DNA of 64,000 nucleotides. Origin: Bin5 sp009843665 (GTDB lineage Bacteria; Chloroflexota; Anaerolineae; Caldilineales; Caldilineaceae). The notes below the pieces were generated by a model, which had not been told where the DNA came from, searched no databases, and saw only the letters and a program-made list of their open reading frames with translations. The translations under genes and the position numbers were made by a program. Location of the stretch: assembly GCA_965220285.1 (NCBI GenBank), contig OZ244818.1, positions 806,001-870,000 on the forward strand, read 5' to 3'. Positions 46,616-54,820 of this stretch are shown piece after piece (within the stretch, counting starts at the first letter, position 1; every line of letters begins with the position of its first letter).

Positions 46616-47137
46616 ATGAAGAATGGATTAAGCTCCGAAGAGCATCGACGGCAAGCGGAAGAAGAGAAGGGCAGCATCGCCTTTGCGATCGTGACCGTCT
46701 CCGATACACGCACGCCGGAAACGGACCGCAGCGGCCAGGCCATTCGCGAGATGGCCGAGGCGGGCGGCCATCAAGTGATCGCCACGCGCATCGTGCGCGA
46801 TGAACCGGAAGAGGTTGCGGAGGCGCTGGAGGATTTCAGCGGGAGTGGTGCGCAGGTCATCGTATTCAATGGGGGCACGGGCGTGAGCAAGCGGGACCGC
46901 ACGTATGACGTGCTGTCGCGGGCGCTGGAAAAGGAGTTGCCTGGATTCGGCGAGATCTTCCGGATGCTCAGCTATGACGAAGTAGGGGCGGCGGCGATGC
47001 TGAGCCGGGCGACGGCGGGCACGTACCGGGGCTGTGCGATTATCAGTCTGCCGGGATCGACCAATGCGGTCAGGCTGGCGATGGAGAAATTGATTCTGCC
47101 GGAGATCCAGCATTTGGCGTGGGAGATCACGCGTTGA
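46616..47137 (+). CDS. moaB: Molybdenum cofactor biosynthesis protein MoaB/Mog family
   Basis: 173 residues of the MogA/MoaB fold: VTVSDTRTPETDRSGQ near the N-terminus, the molybdopterin-binding signature FNGGTGVSKRDRTYDV (about 85-100) and SLPGSTNAVRLAMEK near the C-terminus. These proteins adenylylate molybdopterin. The first ~20 residues (charged, Glu/Arg-rich) are an extension over the minimal domain. ATG with GAGGG upstream. It stands alone, with no other Moco gene in the window. Confidence 0.93.
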   Translation: MKNGLSSEEHRRQAEEEKGSIAFAIVTVSDTRTPETDRSGQAIREMAEAGGHQVIATRIVRDEPEEVAEALEDFSGSGAQVIVFNGGTGVSKRDRTYDVLSRALEKELPGFGEIFRMLSYDEVGAAAMLSRATAGTYRGCAIISLPGSTNAVRLAMEKLILPEIQHLAWEITR

Positions 47138-47487
47138 GCGATTGTCCGGACACCTAAAGGGGCAGACGCCTGGGGCGCGTTCATTTGCTGCTGGCAGCGG
47201 GCATATCTTGATTGACAGTTGAGACAACAGCTGGTGTTGCACTATTTGGACAGGCATTTTCTCAAAATCCTCATTCTCACTTAGAATAGGAAGGCCTCCC
47301 CCAGCGTAGATCGTTGTGATGGCAGCGGACTCATCGGTCTGGTGCTATTTGATTTGCGCGTGCCTGCGTTCCTCGGGATAATCGGCTGCTGGCCCGGAGA
47401 CCGTATTCTCGAGAAGAGCCGCTCCTGCTGCTGAGAATCATTCGAACTCCGGAGTACTACGACGCTATCCTTACCAAGGGCTTGACA
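47138..47487. other. Intergenic stretch after moaB, nothing recognised
   Basis: No gene, tRNA or clear repeat. A TTGACA at 47213 has no good -10 partner. AAGGG at 47476 is the ribosome binding site of the next gene. Confidence 0.55.
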
Positions 47488-48906
47488 ATGACCTTACGAC
47501 CCCGTTTGCTTATCGGGATTCTCCTGCTCACATTGATTTCCGCGGCCGCCTGCGGTCGGTCTGACGAGGAGCCGACCACGACTCCGACGAAGACGTCAAC
47601 GCCGGCTGGTGAGACCAGTCAGGCGCCGACGGATACGCCGGTCCCGCCAACTGCGACTGCGACCAGCGAGCCGCCGACGGATACGCCGGAGCCGGAGGAG
47701 ACGGCTACCCCGACAGCGACGGAGGAGCAGGCAGACACGCAGTCGCCGCAAGCGGAAGAGGTAGGAGAAGGCGGGTTTCTGCCGGCGACGATGGAGAGCC
47801 CGGATTTCGGTACGCAGGCCTTCCTGTGGTGGCGGCCGGAGGTGGCTGAACGGGACCTGAACCTGATTCGCGAGGGCGGCTTTCATTGGGTCAAGCAGAC
47901 TTTTGCGTGGGAGAACATAGAGGGAGCGGGAAAGGGACACCTGGACTGGTCTTTTTCGGACCGGGTGGTACAGCAGGTGAACAGCGGAAAACTGAAACTT
48001 CTGGCGCGGATCTCGATCGATCCGCAGAAAAGAGATTTCTGGGCGGGTCTTCCCCCCGATAGCGCCGATCATTTCGCCGACTATGTATTTGCCTTAGCCA
48101 GCCGCTACAGTTGTAAGCCCGGGGCCGTTGGCTGTATTCAGGGCTATCAGATCTGGAATGAACCGAATCTGAGCCGCGAGTGGGGGCACAAGCGCCCGAA
48201 TCCTGCCGAATATGTTTACTTTCTGGGCCGGGCGTATGCGGCGATCAAGCAGGCGAACCCGAATGCCATCGTTGTCAGCGCGGGGATGGCGCCGACGGGC
48301 GATGACAACGAATACGCGATGCCGGACCACGTTTTTTACGAGCAGATGTATGAGGCGATGGGTGGAAGCAGCGAGGGTTACTTCGATGCACTTGGCGTCC
48401 ATGGGGTAGGATTCGCGGCTCCTCCCGAACTGGACCCCGAGGTTGCGGTTACGGAGGAGCGGTACGGCGGGCACCGGTTCTTCAGTTTCCGCCACGTTGA
48501 GGATATTCGGGCGATAATGGAACGGTACGGGGACACCGAGAAGCAGATCGTCCTTCTGGAGTTCGGTTGGACTTCAGATCCCGTAAATCCGAATTACCGC
48601 TGGCACGGCAGGGACGCCGGTATCGATTTCGGGGTGCAGGCCGAATATCTGAGACGTGCATACGAGTGGGCTGAAGCCAACTGGCATCCCTGGATTGGCT
48701 TGATGAGTTTGATAACGATGCCCAATCTGGAGTGGCTGAGCGACGGGAATCCGGAGGATGAAGAGCAGTTCTGGTGGGGCATCATGGAGCCCAGCCCGTG
48801 TTGCGGCCCGCCAACCTTCCGACCCGCCTACATCGAGCTATGCCAGTATTTGAATGCGAAGGAAGGACAGGCTTGCGTACACGCGCCAGAAGGGCAGGGC
48901 CAGTAG
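47488..48906 (+). CDS. Lipoprotein with TIM-barrel glycosidase-like domain
   Basis: I choose ATG 47488 (AAGGG 7 nt upstream). ~472 residues. Signal sequence with lipobox SAAAC (Cys22), then a long Thr/Pro/Glu-rich linker (about 25-95) as in many Chloroflexi surface proteins, then a clan GH-A-like barrel. Candidate catalytic residues are Glu225 in IWNEPN (acid/base at the end of strand 4) and Glu358 in LLEFGWTS (nucleophile at strand 7). Overall it resembles GH5/GH39-type proteins. It is probably a cell-surface glycan hydrolase; substrate unknown. Confidence 0.8.
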   Translation: MTLRPRLLIGILLLTLISAAACGRSDEEPTTTPTKTSTPAGETSQAPTDTPVPPTATATSEPPTDTPEPEETATPTATEEQADTQSPQAEEVGEGGFLPATMESPDFGTQAFLWWRPEVAERDLNLIREGGFHWVKQTFAWENIEGAGKGHLDWSFSDRVVQQVNSGKLKLLARISIDPQKRDFWAGLPPDSADHFADYVFALASRYSCKPGAVGCIQGYQIWNEPNLSREWGHKRPNPAEYVYFLGRAYAAIKQANPNAIVVSAGMAPTGDDNEYAMPDHVFYEQMYEAMGGSSEGYFDALGVHGVGFAAPPELDPEVAVTEERYGGHRFFSFRHVEDIRAIMERYGDTEKQIVLLEFGWTSDPVNPNYRWHGRDAGIDFGVQAEYLRRAYEWAEANWHPWIGLMSLITMPNLEWLSDGNPEDEEQFWWGIMEPSPCCGPPTFRPAYIELCQYLNAKEGQACVHAPEGQGQ

Positions 48907-48937
48907 GTACGAGGCGAAACGTCGAAATGCGGGGCTG

Positions 48938-49156
48938 TCAACCGGTGATTTCCTGGAAGACCTGGATAGCGTCCTCGATCATGCCGGCGATCAGATCGAT
49001 TACGTCAGCGTCACCGGTCAGTGAACCGATTTCAAAGGTGGAAGGGTCGGGCTGCCAGTTTGCGGAGGCGTAGAACCAGCCGAAGAGGCCGGCGCCGATG
49101 ACAAGAGTGAAAAAGATACGATAGAGCAGCCGGCTGTGGCGATTGAAGCGGGGCAT
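48938..49156 (-). CDS. Small single-pass membrane protein, unknown
   Basis: The likely start is ATG 49156 (MPRFNRHSRLLYRIFF), giving 72 residues. A basic N-terminus and one transmembrane helix (about 12-30) are followed by an acidic tail (DADVIDLIAGMIEDAIQVF). No family recognised. It lies alone between the convergent glycosidase gene and tRNA-Val. Coding status is supported mainly by the coherent membrane topology. Confidence 0.5.
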   Translation of the reverse strand: MPRFNRHSRLLYRIFFTLVIGAGLFGWFYASANWQPDPSTFEIGSLTGDADVIDLIAGMIEDAIQVFQEITG

Positions 49157-49260
49157 GGAGGTTGTATAGGGCTCGATTGGCGTGTGACCAGAGACGCGCT
49201 TGTCGTATCGAAAAAGGTGATGCAGTAGCTTCGAGTTGATTTTGCTATGCCGGCACAGAT

Positions 49261-49288
49261 TTGCCAAATTCGGGGTCGGTGCTATACT
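49261..49288 (+). promoter_or_regulatory. Promoter of tRNA-Val
   Basis: TTGCCA (49261-49266), 16-nt spacer, TATACT (49283-49288), ~50 bp before the tRNA. Confidence 0.6.
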
Positions 49289-49337
49289 CTTGTCTGCTCC
49301 TGAAGCGGCTGTTTCCTGACGAAGACAGACCTAATTT

Positions 49338-49412
<75 letters not shown>

Positions 49413-49601
49413 CTTGGCAGTGATGATCTTTCCTCTCACTGTGCCTCAGAACCGCCGGTCATTCTGACCGGTGTTGCAGACGCCTCGCTTTCGAAATACG
49501 ACCTGGACTTTCCCTTAACCCCGCAGCATCGATTGGCATTTCGCCCCCCGGCAATTGAGTGAGCCGCGGGGGATCCTGATCATTCCTTCCCTGGTCCTCA
49601 G

Positions 49602-50408
49602 ATGAAAACATTAAAGAAAGCGGTCTACGAAATCATTGAAGAGGCTGAGCCGGGTAACCGGCCAAGCGAGATCTTTGACGTTTTCCTCATCACACTGATC
49701 GCGTTGAATGTCGTTGCGCTGATCGCGGGGACGGTGGAGGAGGTGCACCGGATTGCTCCCGGCGCCTTTTATCTTTTTGAGGTCGTATCGGTCGGCATTT
49801 TCACGGTGGAGTTTGTCTTGCGGGTATGGACGTGCACGGAGAATCCGAAATACGGGCATCCGGTAAAGGGCCGGCTTCGGTACCTGGTCTCTCCGCTGGC
49901 GCTCATTGATTTGCTGGCTGTTCTGCCGGTCTACCTGGTCTTTGTCGTCAATCTGCACGGGCTGGACCTGCGTTTCCTGCGGGTCGTGCGTCTGCTGGCC
50001 CGCATTGTCCGATTGGGCCGGTACTTCAGCAGCCTGAGCACTTTGGGCAAGGTAGTGCATACGAAGCAGGGTGAACTTGCGGCGGTTGTATCGGTACTCT
50101 TTCTGCTGCTGGTGATGACGTCGTCGCTGATGTTTTTCGCGGAACATCAGGCCCAACCGGAAGAGTTCGCCAGTATTCCCAGGGCGATGTGGTGGAGCAT
50201 CATCACGCTAACAACGGTGGGTTACGGGGATGTGTTCCCGGTCACGGCAGCGGGGCGTCTGCTGGCGGGGATCATTGCAATTGTCGGCATTGGTTTGTTC
50301 GCGTTGCCTGCGGGAATACTGGGGTCGGGGTATATGGAGGAGCTGGCCAGAGAGGGTAAGGAACCGGTCAGGTGCCCCCATTGTGGTGAGGTGATTGATG
50401 AGGGGTGA
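49602..50408 (+). CDS. Voltage-gated potassium channel (Kv-like ion transporter)
   Basis: 268 residues with six transmembrane segments. S4 carries regularly spaced arginines (FLRVVRLLARIVRLGRYF). Between S5 and S6 the selectivity filter TTVGYGD is at residues 204-210. The short cytoplasmic C-terminus ends with CPHCGEVIDEG, a single CxxC zinc-knuckle half that could bind metal between subunits of the tetramer. Length matches KvAP-type bacterial channels. It is monocistronic by position. Confidence 0.93.
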   Translation: MKTLKKAVYEIIEEAEPGNRPSEIFDVFLITLIALNVVALIAGTVEEVHRIAPGAFYLFEVVSVGIFTVEFVLRVWTCTENPKYGHPVKGRLRYLVSPLALIDLLAVLPVYLVFVVNLHGLDLRFLRVVRLLARIVRLGRYFSSLSTLGKVVHTKQGELAAVVSVLFLLLVMTSSLMFFAEHQAQPEEFASIPRAMWWSIITLTTVGYGDVFPVTAAGRLLAGIIAIVGIGLFALPAGILGSGYMEELAREGKEPVRCPHCGEVIDEG

Positions 50409-50468
50409 CGCACTTGCTGCGCCACCACTGCATTGCGAAGTGCTGATCCCTTCCTTTTTTTTGCTCTC

Positions 50469-51251
50469 CTAGCGCCCGGTGAACTGCGGCTGGCGGCGCT
50501 GGCGGAAGGCGGAGACGCCTTCTTCGGCGTCGGCGGTGTAGGCGGCGAGGCTGCCGGCGAGGGTTTCGAGGACGACGCCGTTGTCGCTGCTAGCTGGGAT
50601 TGCGGCGTCGATGAGTTGCTTTGTCATCTGGACGGCGACGGGTCCATTGGCGGCTATGGCGTTGGCCAGGTCGAGGGCTCGTTCGGCCAGCTGGTCTGAC
50701 GGGACGACCTCGTTTACCAAACCCCACGCTTCAGCACGTTCGGCAGACAGGCGTTCACCACTGTAGATCATCTGTTTGGCGCGGCTGGGTCCGACGAGTT
50801 GCGGCAGGCGCTGCGTGCCGGCCCAGCCGGGAATAATCCCCAACTTTACTTCAGGGAAAGAGAGTTCGACACCCTCGGCTGCGAGGCGCAGGTCGGCGGC
50901 GAGGGCCAGTTCGAGGCCGCCGCCGAAGGTGTAGCCGTTGAGCACGGCGACGACGGGTTGGGGGAGGCGGGCGTAGCGGGCGAAGATGCGGTGGCCGTCG
51001 CGTATCCAGCGGCGTCCCATTTCGAGGGGGGTGAGATCGCTCCATTCGTAGATGTCGGCGCCGACGCAGAAGGCTCTGCCGGTGCCGGTGAGGAGGACGA
51101 CGCGGACGTCGTGGTTGCGGTCCAGTTCGCCGGCGCAGGTTTCGAGGGCGGTGAGCATTTCGGCGTTGAGGGCGTTGAGTTTGTCGGCGCGATTGAGGAC
51201 GATGGTGGCGACGGGGCCTTTGTATGAGAGTTGGACCAGGTCGGTGGTCAT
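50469..51251 (-). CDS. Enoyl-CoA hydratase/isomerase family protein
   Basis: The start is ATG 51251 with AAAGG upstream; a longer frame to 51365 would translate the CGCGAAGG repeat and is rejected. 260 residues. Crotonase-fold features are the oxyanion-hole segments FCVGADI (61-67) and GYTFGGGLELALAAD, and the two catalytic glutamates Glu114 and Glu134 (FPEVKLGIIPGWAGTQ), both present. It is therefore likely a true hydratase in fatty-acid or amino-acid degradation. Confidence 0.92.
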   Translation of the reverse strand: MTTDLVQLSYKGPVATIVLNRADKLNALNAEMLTALETCAGELDRNHDVRVVLLTGTGRAFCVGADIYEWSDLTPLEMGRRWIRDGHRIFARYARLPQPVVAVLNGYTFGGGLELALAADLRLAAEGVELSFPEVKLGIIPGWAGTQRLPQLVGPSRAKQMIYSGERLSAERAEAWGLVNEVVPSDQLAERALDLANAIAANGPVAVQMTKQLIDAAIPASSDNGVVLETLAGSLAAYTADAEEGVSAFRQRRQPQFTGR

Positions 51252-51284
51252 GGGGTTACCTTTGGGTGGTGTGGAGAAAACTTC

Positions 51285-51425
51285 CTTTTCCGCGAAGGCA
51301 CGCGAAGGGGCGCGAAGAACACCTTTCTTGATCCGCGAAGGCACGCGAAGGGGCGCGAAAAACACCTTTCATTTGTTCACGAAGGTCCGCTAAGGGCCAT
51401 GAAGAACTCTTTTCGGTCCGCGGAG
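51285..51425. repeat. CGCGAAGG-type repeat, three tandem units
   Basis: Three ~43-bp units (near 51285, 51330, 51371) read TCCGCGAAGGCACGCGAAGG then GGCGCGAAGAACACCTTTC, the third more diverged. It is related to 5511-5590. It separates the enoyl-CoA hydratase start from the purM stop. Confidence 0.85.
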
Positions 51426-51458
51426 GAAATTGCGGACGTCAGGTGGCCGGACAGTACG

Positions 51459-52538
51459 TTAGTCAACGAAGGTGATATCCGGGTCAGGGTGGTTGCTGGC
51501 GGTCAAGTCGCCGATGTGTATGGCATTGGGCAATGCAGATTGGAACAGGTCTTTTTGGTCTGCGCTGATGACGACCACCATGCCGATTCCCATGTTGAAT
51601 ACCCGGTAGGATTCTTCCCGTTCCATCCCACTCCAATCGAGCAGTTTGCGAAAAATCAGAGGGACTTCCCAGCTGCGGCGATCGATGCGTGCGCACAACC
51701 CCGACGGCAGGATGCGAGGTATGTTGTCTTCAAGGCCGCCGCCGGTGATGTGTGCCAGGCCCTTGATGGCGATTCCGGCTGCTCCCAGTTTCAAGAGTGG
51801 GGGAAGATAGGAGCGATGAGGCGCGAGAACGGCATCGATCAGCGGGACGCCGTCTGCCAGCGGCTGGTGCAAGTCGCGGTTGGCGAGGACGCGACGGATG
51901 AGGGAGTAACCGTTGGTGTGGGGGCCGTTGCTGGGCAGGCCGAAGAGCAGATCGCCTGGTTGCATTTGGTGGGGGCGGGGCAGGAGGGCGTCCTGATCGA
52001 CCAGGCCGACGATGGTTCCGGCTACGTCGCAGGAGCCTGACGTGTAGACGCCGGGCATTTCGGCGGTTTCGCCGCCGAGGAGGGCGCAGCCGGCGGCGCG
52101 GCAGGCTTCGGCCATGCCGAGGACGACGGCGGCAACGTTTTCGGGCACGAGTTTGTCGGCGGCGATATAGTCGAGGAAGAAGAGGGGACGGGCGCCCTGT
52201 ACGAGGATGTCGTTGAGGCAGTGGTTGACGATGTCCTGGCCGATAACTTGCCAGCGGTCATGCTGGGCGGCGAGCTTGACTTTGGTGCCGACGCCGTCGG
52301 TGGAGGCGACGAGCAAGGGCTGTGCGGGCAGGTCGGTGAGGGCGAAGAGACCGCCGAAGCTGCCGACGTCGGCGCGAACGCCGGGCGTGAATGTCGAGCG
52401 TACGGCTGACTTCATGAGGTCGACGGCACGGTTGCCGGCGTCGATGTCGACGCCGGCGGCGGCGTAGAGGCTGGAGGTTTGAGACCCAAGGTGAACTGCG
52501 CTGGGCGGTGAATCTGCACTCTGGTTGGAATCTGACAT
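51459..52538 (-). CDS. purM: Phosphoribosylformylglycinamidine cyclo-ligase (AIR synthetase)
   Basis: 359 residues. Diagnostic segments are YAAAGVDIDAGNRAV, ASTDGVGTKVKLA, NDILVQGARPLFFLDYIA, GGETAEMPGVY, GPHTNGYSLIR and HITGGGLEDNIPRILP. It performs ATP-dependent closure of the imidazole ring in purine synthesis. ATG start. No other pur gene is nearby. The N-terminus has a short Ser-rich extension before the conserved core. Confidence 0.96.
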   Translation of the reverse strand: MSDSNQSADSPPSAVHLGSQTSSLYAAAGVDIDAGNRAVDLMKSAVRSTFTPGVRADVGSFGGLFALTDLPAQPLLVASTDGVGTKVKLAAQHDRWQVIGQDIVNHCLNDILVQGARPLFFLDYIAADKLVPENVAAVVLGMAEACRAAGCALLGGETAEMPGVYTSGSCDVAGTIVGLVDQDALLPRPHQMQPGDLLFGLPSNGPHTNGYSLIRRVLANRDLHQPLADGVPLIDAVLAPHRSYLPPLLKLGAAGIAIKGLAHITGGGLEDNIPRILPSGLCARIDRRSWEVPLIFRKLLDWSGMEREESYRVFNMGIGMVVVISADQKDLFQSALPNAIHIGDLTASNHPDPDITFVD

Positions 52539-52630
52539 ATTGCTCGTTTAGGAATAGAGGAAAGTGCGGACCGAGTCGAACCACTTACCTAACACAAGGA
52601 AAGCCTTCATTCAGGTGGAGGCAGGACCCT

Positions 52631-52888
52631 CTATGCAGTCTCGTTTTCGGTTATCTGTTGCTCATTCTCATCTCTGTTGGAACGGTAGTAGGCCCAGGCA
52701 TTGGTCAGATCCTCAGCGCGCAATCGAGGATATGCTCTGCGTAATTCCGCTTCGTTACTTCCCAATCGTCGGGCCTGTACCAAGAGCCACACTGGAATCC
52801 GAGTGCCTGCGATGCAGTGATCTACTCCCATCACGCCCGGCCTGCGTTCGATTCCAGGGGACGCTCCTGTTTTGTCCTGAATTTTCAT
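52631..52888 (-). CDS. DUF433 domain protein
   Basis: 85 residues with the DUF433 pattern CIAGTRIPVWLLVQARRLGSNEAEL, then YPRLRAEDLTNAWAYY. DUF433 proteins are small HTH-like proteins often paired with a PIN-like DUF5615 toxin. No such partner is on either side: downstream is purM after 92 bp, upstream only repeats. It may be an orphan antitoxin-like regulator. ATG start. Confidence 0.8.
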   Translation of the reverse strand: MKIQDKTGASPGIERRPGVMGVDHCIAGTRIPVWLLVQARRLGSNEAELRRAYPRLRAEDLTNAWAYYRSNRDENEQQITENETA

Positions 52889-53225
52889 GGATGTATCTCA
52901 ACCGATTCTGAAGCCGTCAGGTTGAACATCGATACTCGCAGTTTGGCAAGATTCGTAAGTGACTTACATTCCGGCCACTGCGAAGAGTACGTAGAGGATT
53001 CATTTTAATCATATCAGAGTAGGAGGTGATCGTCGTACTCGTAAACGCTGCGGGGTTGGGTCCAGTATGTTGGTGAGGCCTCGCAGATCTCGCTGGTGGG
53101 TGACAGGATTGCACGGGCTGGCGGCCTGGGTGGTCACCAAGAGTGGACTGCGCGAAGGTCGACCCTAACGTCGGAATGGAGGGCTAACCTCGACGATATT
53201 CCGGCGTGACGGTCATTCAGGGCGA

Positions 53226-53473
53226 GGGCACCCACAAGGGGTGCCCCTACGGGGGATTCAGCGGGGCGGCGCGTTTCGGTGTGCGGATCCGGGCACACAC
53301 AAGGGGTGCCATTACGGGGGAATGCAGCAGGGGCGGCGCGTTTCAAGGTACGGTCCTGGCCACCCACAAGGGGTGCCCCTACGGGGAGATTCAGCAGGGC
53401 GGCGCGTTTCAAGGTGCGGTCCTGGCCACCCGCAAGGGGTGCCCCTACGGGGGGATACAGCGGGGCGGGGAGA
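53226..53473. repeat. ~66-bp tandem hairpin repeat, four copies
   Basis: Four units start near 53226, 53291, 53359 and 53425. Each contains a hairpin of the type GGCACCC-ACAAG-GGGTGCC followed by CCTACGGGG and ending GCGGGGCGGCGCGTTTC. The layout (hairpin, ACAAG loop, CCTAC tail, spacer) equals that of the 8292-9745 array but with a different stem sequence. The rest of 52889-53225 shows no gene. Confidence 0.9.
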
Positions 53474-53484
53474 GCTTCGGGCGA

Positions 53485-54756
53485 TTACTCGTACTTGAAG
53501 CTGCGAATGCCGATGGCGAACAGCACGGCGGCGGCGGCGAGGAGGACTGCTATTTCGGGGAGGACGTCGAGGAAGCCGCCGTTGTACCAGATGAGGTCCT
53601 GGAAGGCGTCCATGGCCCAGGCGACGGGGGAGAGGTGGCCGATGGTCTGCATGAATTGGGGGACGATTTCGAGTGGCCACCAGGCGCCGCCCAAGGGGGC
53701 GAGCGACAGCGACAGGAGGAGGACAAGGCCCCTGGCCTGGCCTTCGCTCTTGATCCAGGGGGCGAGAGCGAAAGTGAGGGCGGTGATGCAGAGGACGAAG
53801 GCGGCCATTACGGCGAGCAGCGCAGGTGGGTTGCTGCTGAAATCCATGCCAAAAGCGGCGCCGACGGCGAATACGATGAAGAACTGAATCATGCCGAGGG
53901 TGAAGTAGGCGCCGATCTTGGCGCCGAGGATCTGTGCGCGGGATAGCGGGAGGGCCATGAGGCGCTGGAGGGTCCACTGGCGGCGTTCGCGCAGGAGGAC
54001 GGCCATGCCGCCGAGCACAGTGAACATGACGTACAGGGATCCCATGCCGGGCGCGGACTGGTTGAATCCGTTGTCGATGCCGCCTTCGCTGTCGTCGCCG
54101 GCATCGGCGACCCGGAAGAGGACGGCCGGCGGTTGTTCCGTCGACAACTGCAGGGCGCGGTGGTAGAGCGTGTTCAGAAAGCTGTCGCGCGTCTCCTCAT
54201 CCAGAGCCGGCAGCTGGACCGCGGGGGTCAGATTGTCGAGCAGGGCGGCGGCCACGCCCTTGGTCATAGAGGCGCTGCTCGTGCGCTGGAGGACGGCGTT
54301 CAGGCTTTGCAGAACGGGGTTGGGCTGCATCGGATCGGACCGGGAATAGAAGTCGATAGTTACTGTCCGGAAGCCGTCCAGAGCGTCGGCATAGCCGGCG
54401 GGGATTACGATCAACGCGCTGGTCCTGCCCGAACGCGCGCGCTCGATGGCGCGATCCACGTCGAGGGGTTCATCCTCGAGGCGGCAATAGTCGCCGGCGT
54501 CATTGTCGAGAGGACAGAGTACGAGGGCATCGTTGGCGGCGTGGAGCTCCTCGATCAGCTGGGCGGACAGGTCGCTACGGTCAAGATCGATCAGGTCGAC
54601 TCGGATGCGGGTTGGCCCGCCGCCGCCAATGCGGCCCAGACTCCAGCCGATAACGAGGGTAAGGAGGACGGGAATGACGAGCAGGCCGACAAGGTTGCCC
54701 CGTTGCGACAGGTAGATGCTCAGATCGTTGTAGATGATGGTCAGAATCGATCGCAT
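53485..54756 (-). CDS. ABC-2 type transporter permease 2
   Basis: 423 residues. One N-terminal helix (about 22-42), a large extracytoplasmic domain (45-230) and five to six C-terminal helices. The pattern RERRQWTLQRLMALPLSRAQILGAKI is typical of ABC-2 (YhgE/DrrB-like) exporters. It is the last gene of the ATPase, permease, permease run on the minus strand. Substrate could be a lipid, polyketide-like compound or drug. Confidence 0.88.
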   Translation of the reverse strand: MRSILTIIYNDLSIYLSQRGNLVGLLVIPVLLTLVIGWSLGRIGGGGPTRIRVDLIDLDRSDLSAQLIEELHAANDALVLCPLDNDAGDYCRLEDEPLDVDRAIERARSGRTSALIVIPAGYADALDGFRTVTIDFYSRSDPMQPNPVLQSLNAVLQRTSSASMTKGVAAALLDNLTPAVQLPALDEETRDSFLNTLYHRALQLSTEQPPAVLFRVADAGDDSEGGIDNGFNQSAPGMGSLYVMFTVLGGMAVLLRERRQWTLQRLMALPLSRAQILGAKIGAYFTLGMIQFFIVFAVGAAFGMDFSSNPPALLAVMAAFVLCITALTFALAPWIKSEGQARGLVLLLSLSLAPLGGAWWPLEIVPQFMQTIGHLSPVAWAMDAFQDLIWYNGGFLDVLPEIAVLLAAAAVLFAIGIRSFKYE

Positions 54757-54820
54757 TGATGAAGTCTATGCACGTGCCGGCTATCGCGTAAACGGTGTCA
54801 TTCGCGAGTTGAACTTGGAT

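Noticed and set aside
50409..50468. Terminator after the potassium channel gene
   Set aside because: A T-tract exists, but the adjacent GC stem is interrupted and too far from it.
51252..51365. N-terminal extension of the enoyl-CoA hydratase
   Set aside because: It translates the CGCGAAGG repeat; the ATG at 51251 has a good ribosome binding site and starts at the family N-terminus.
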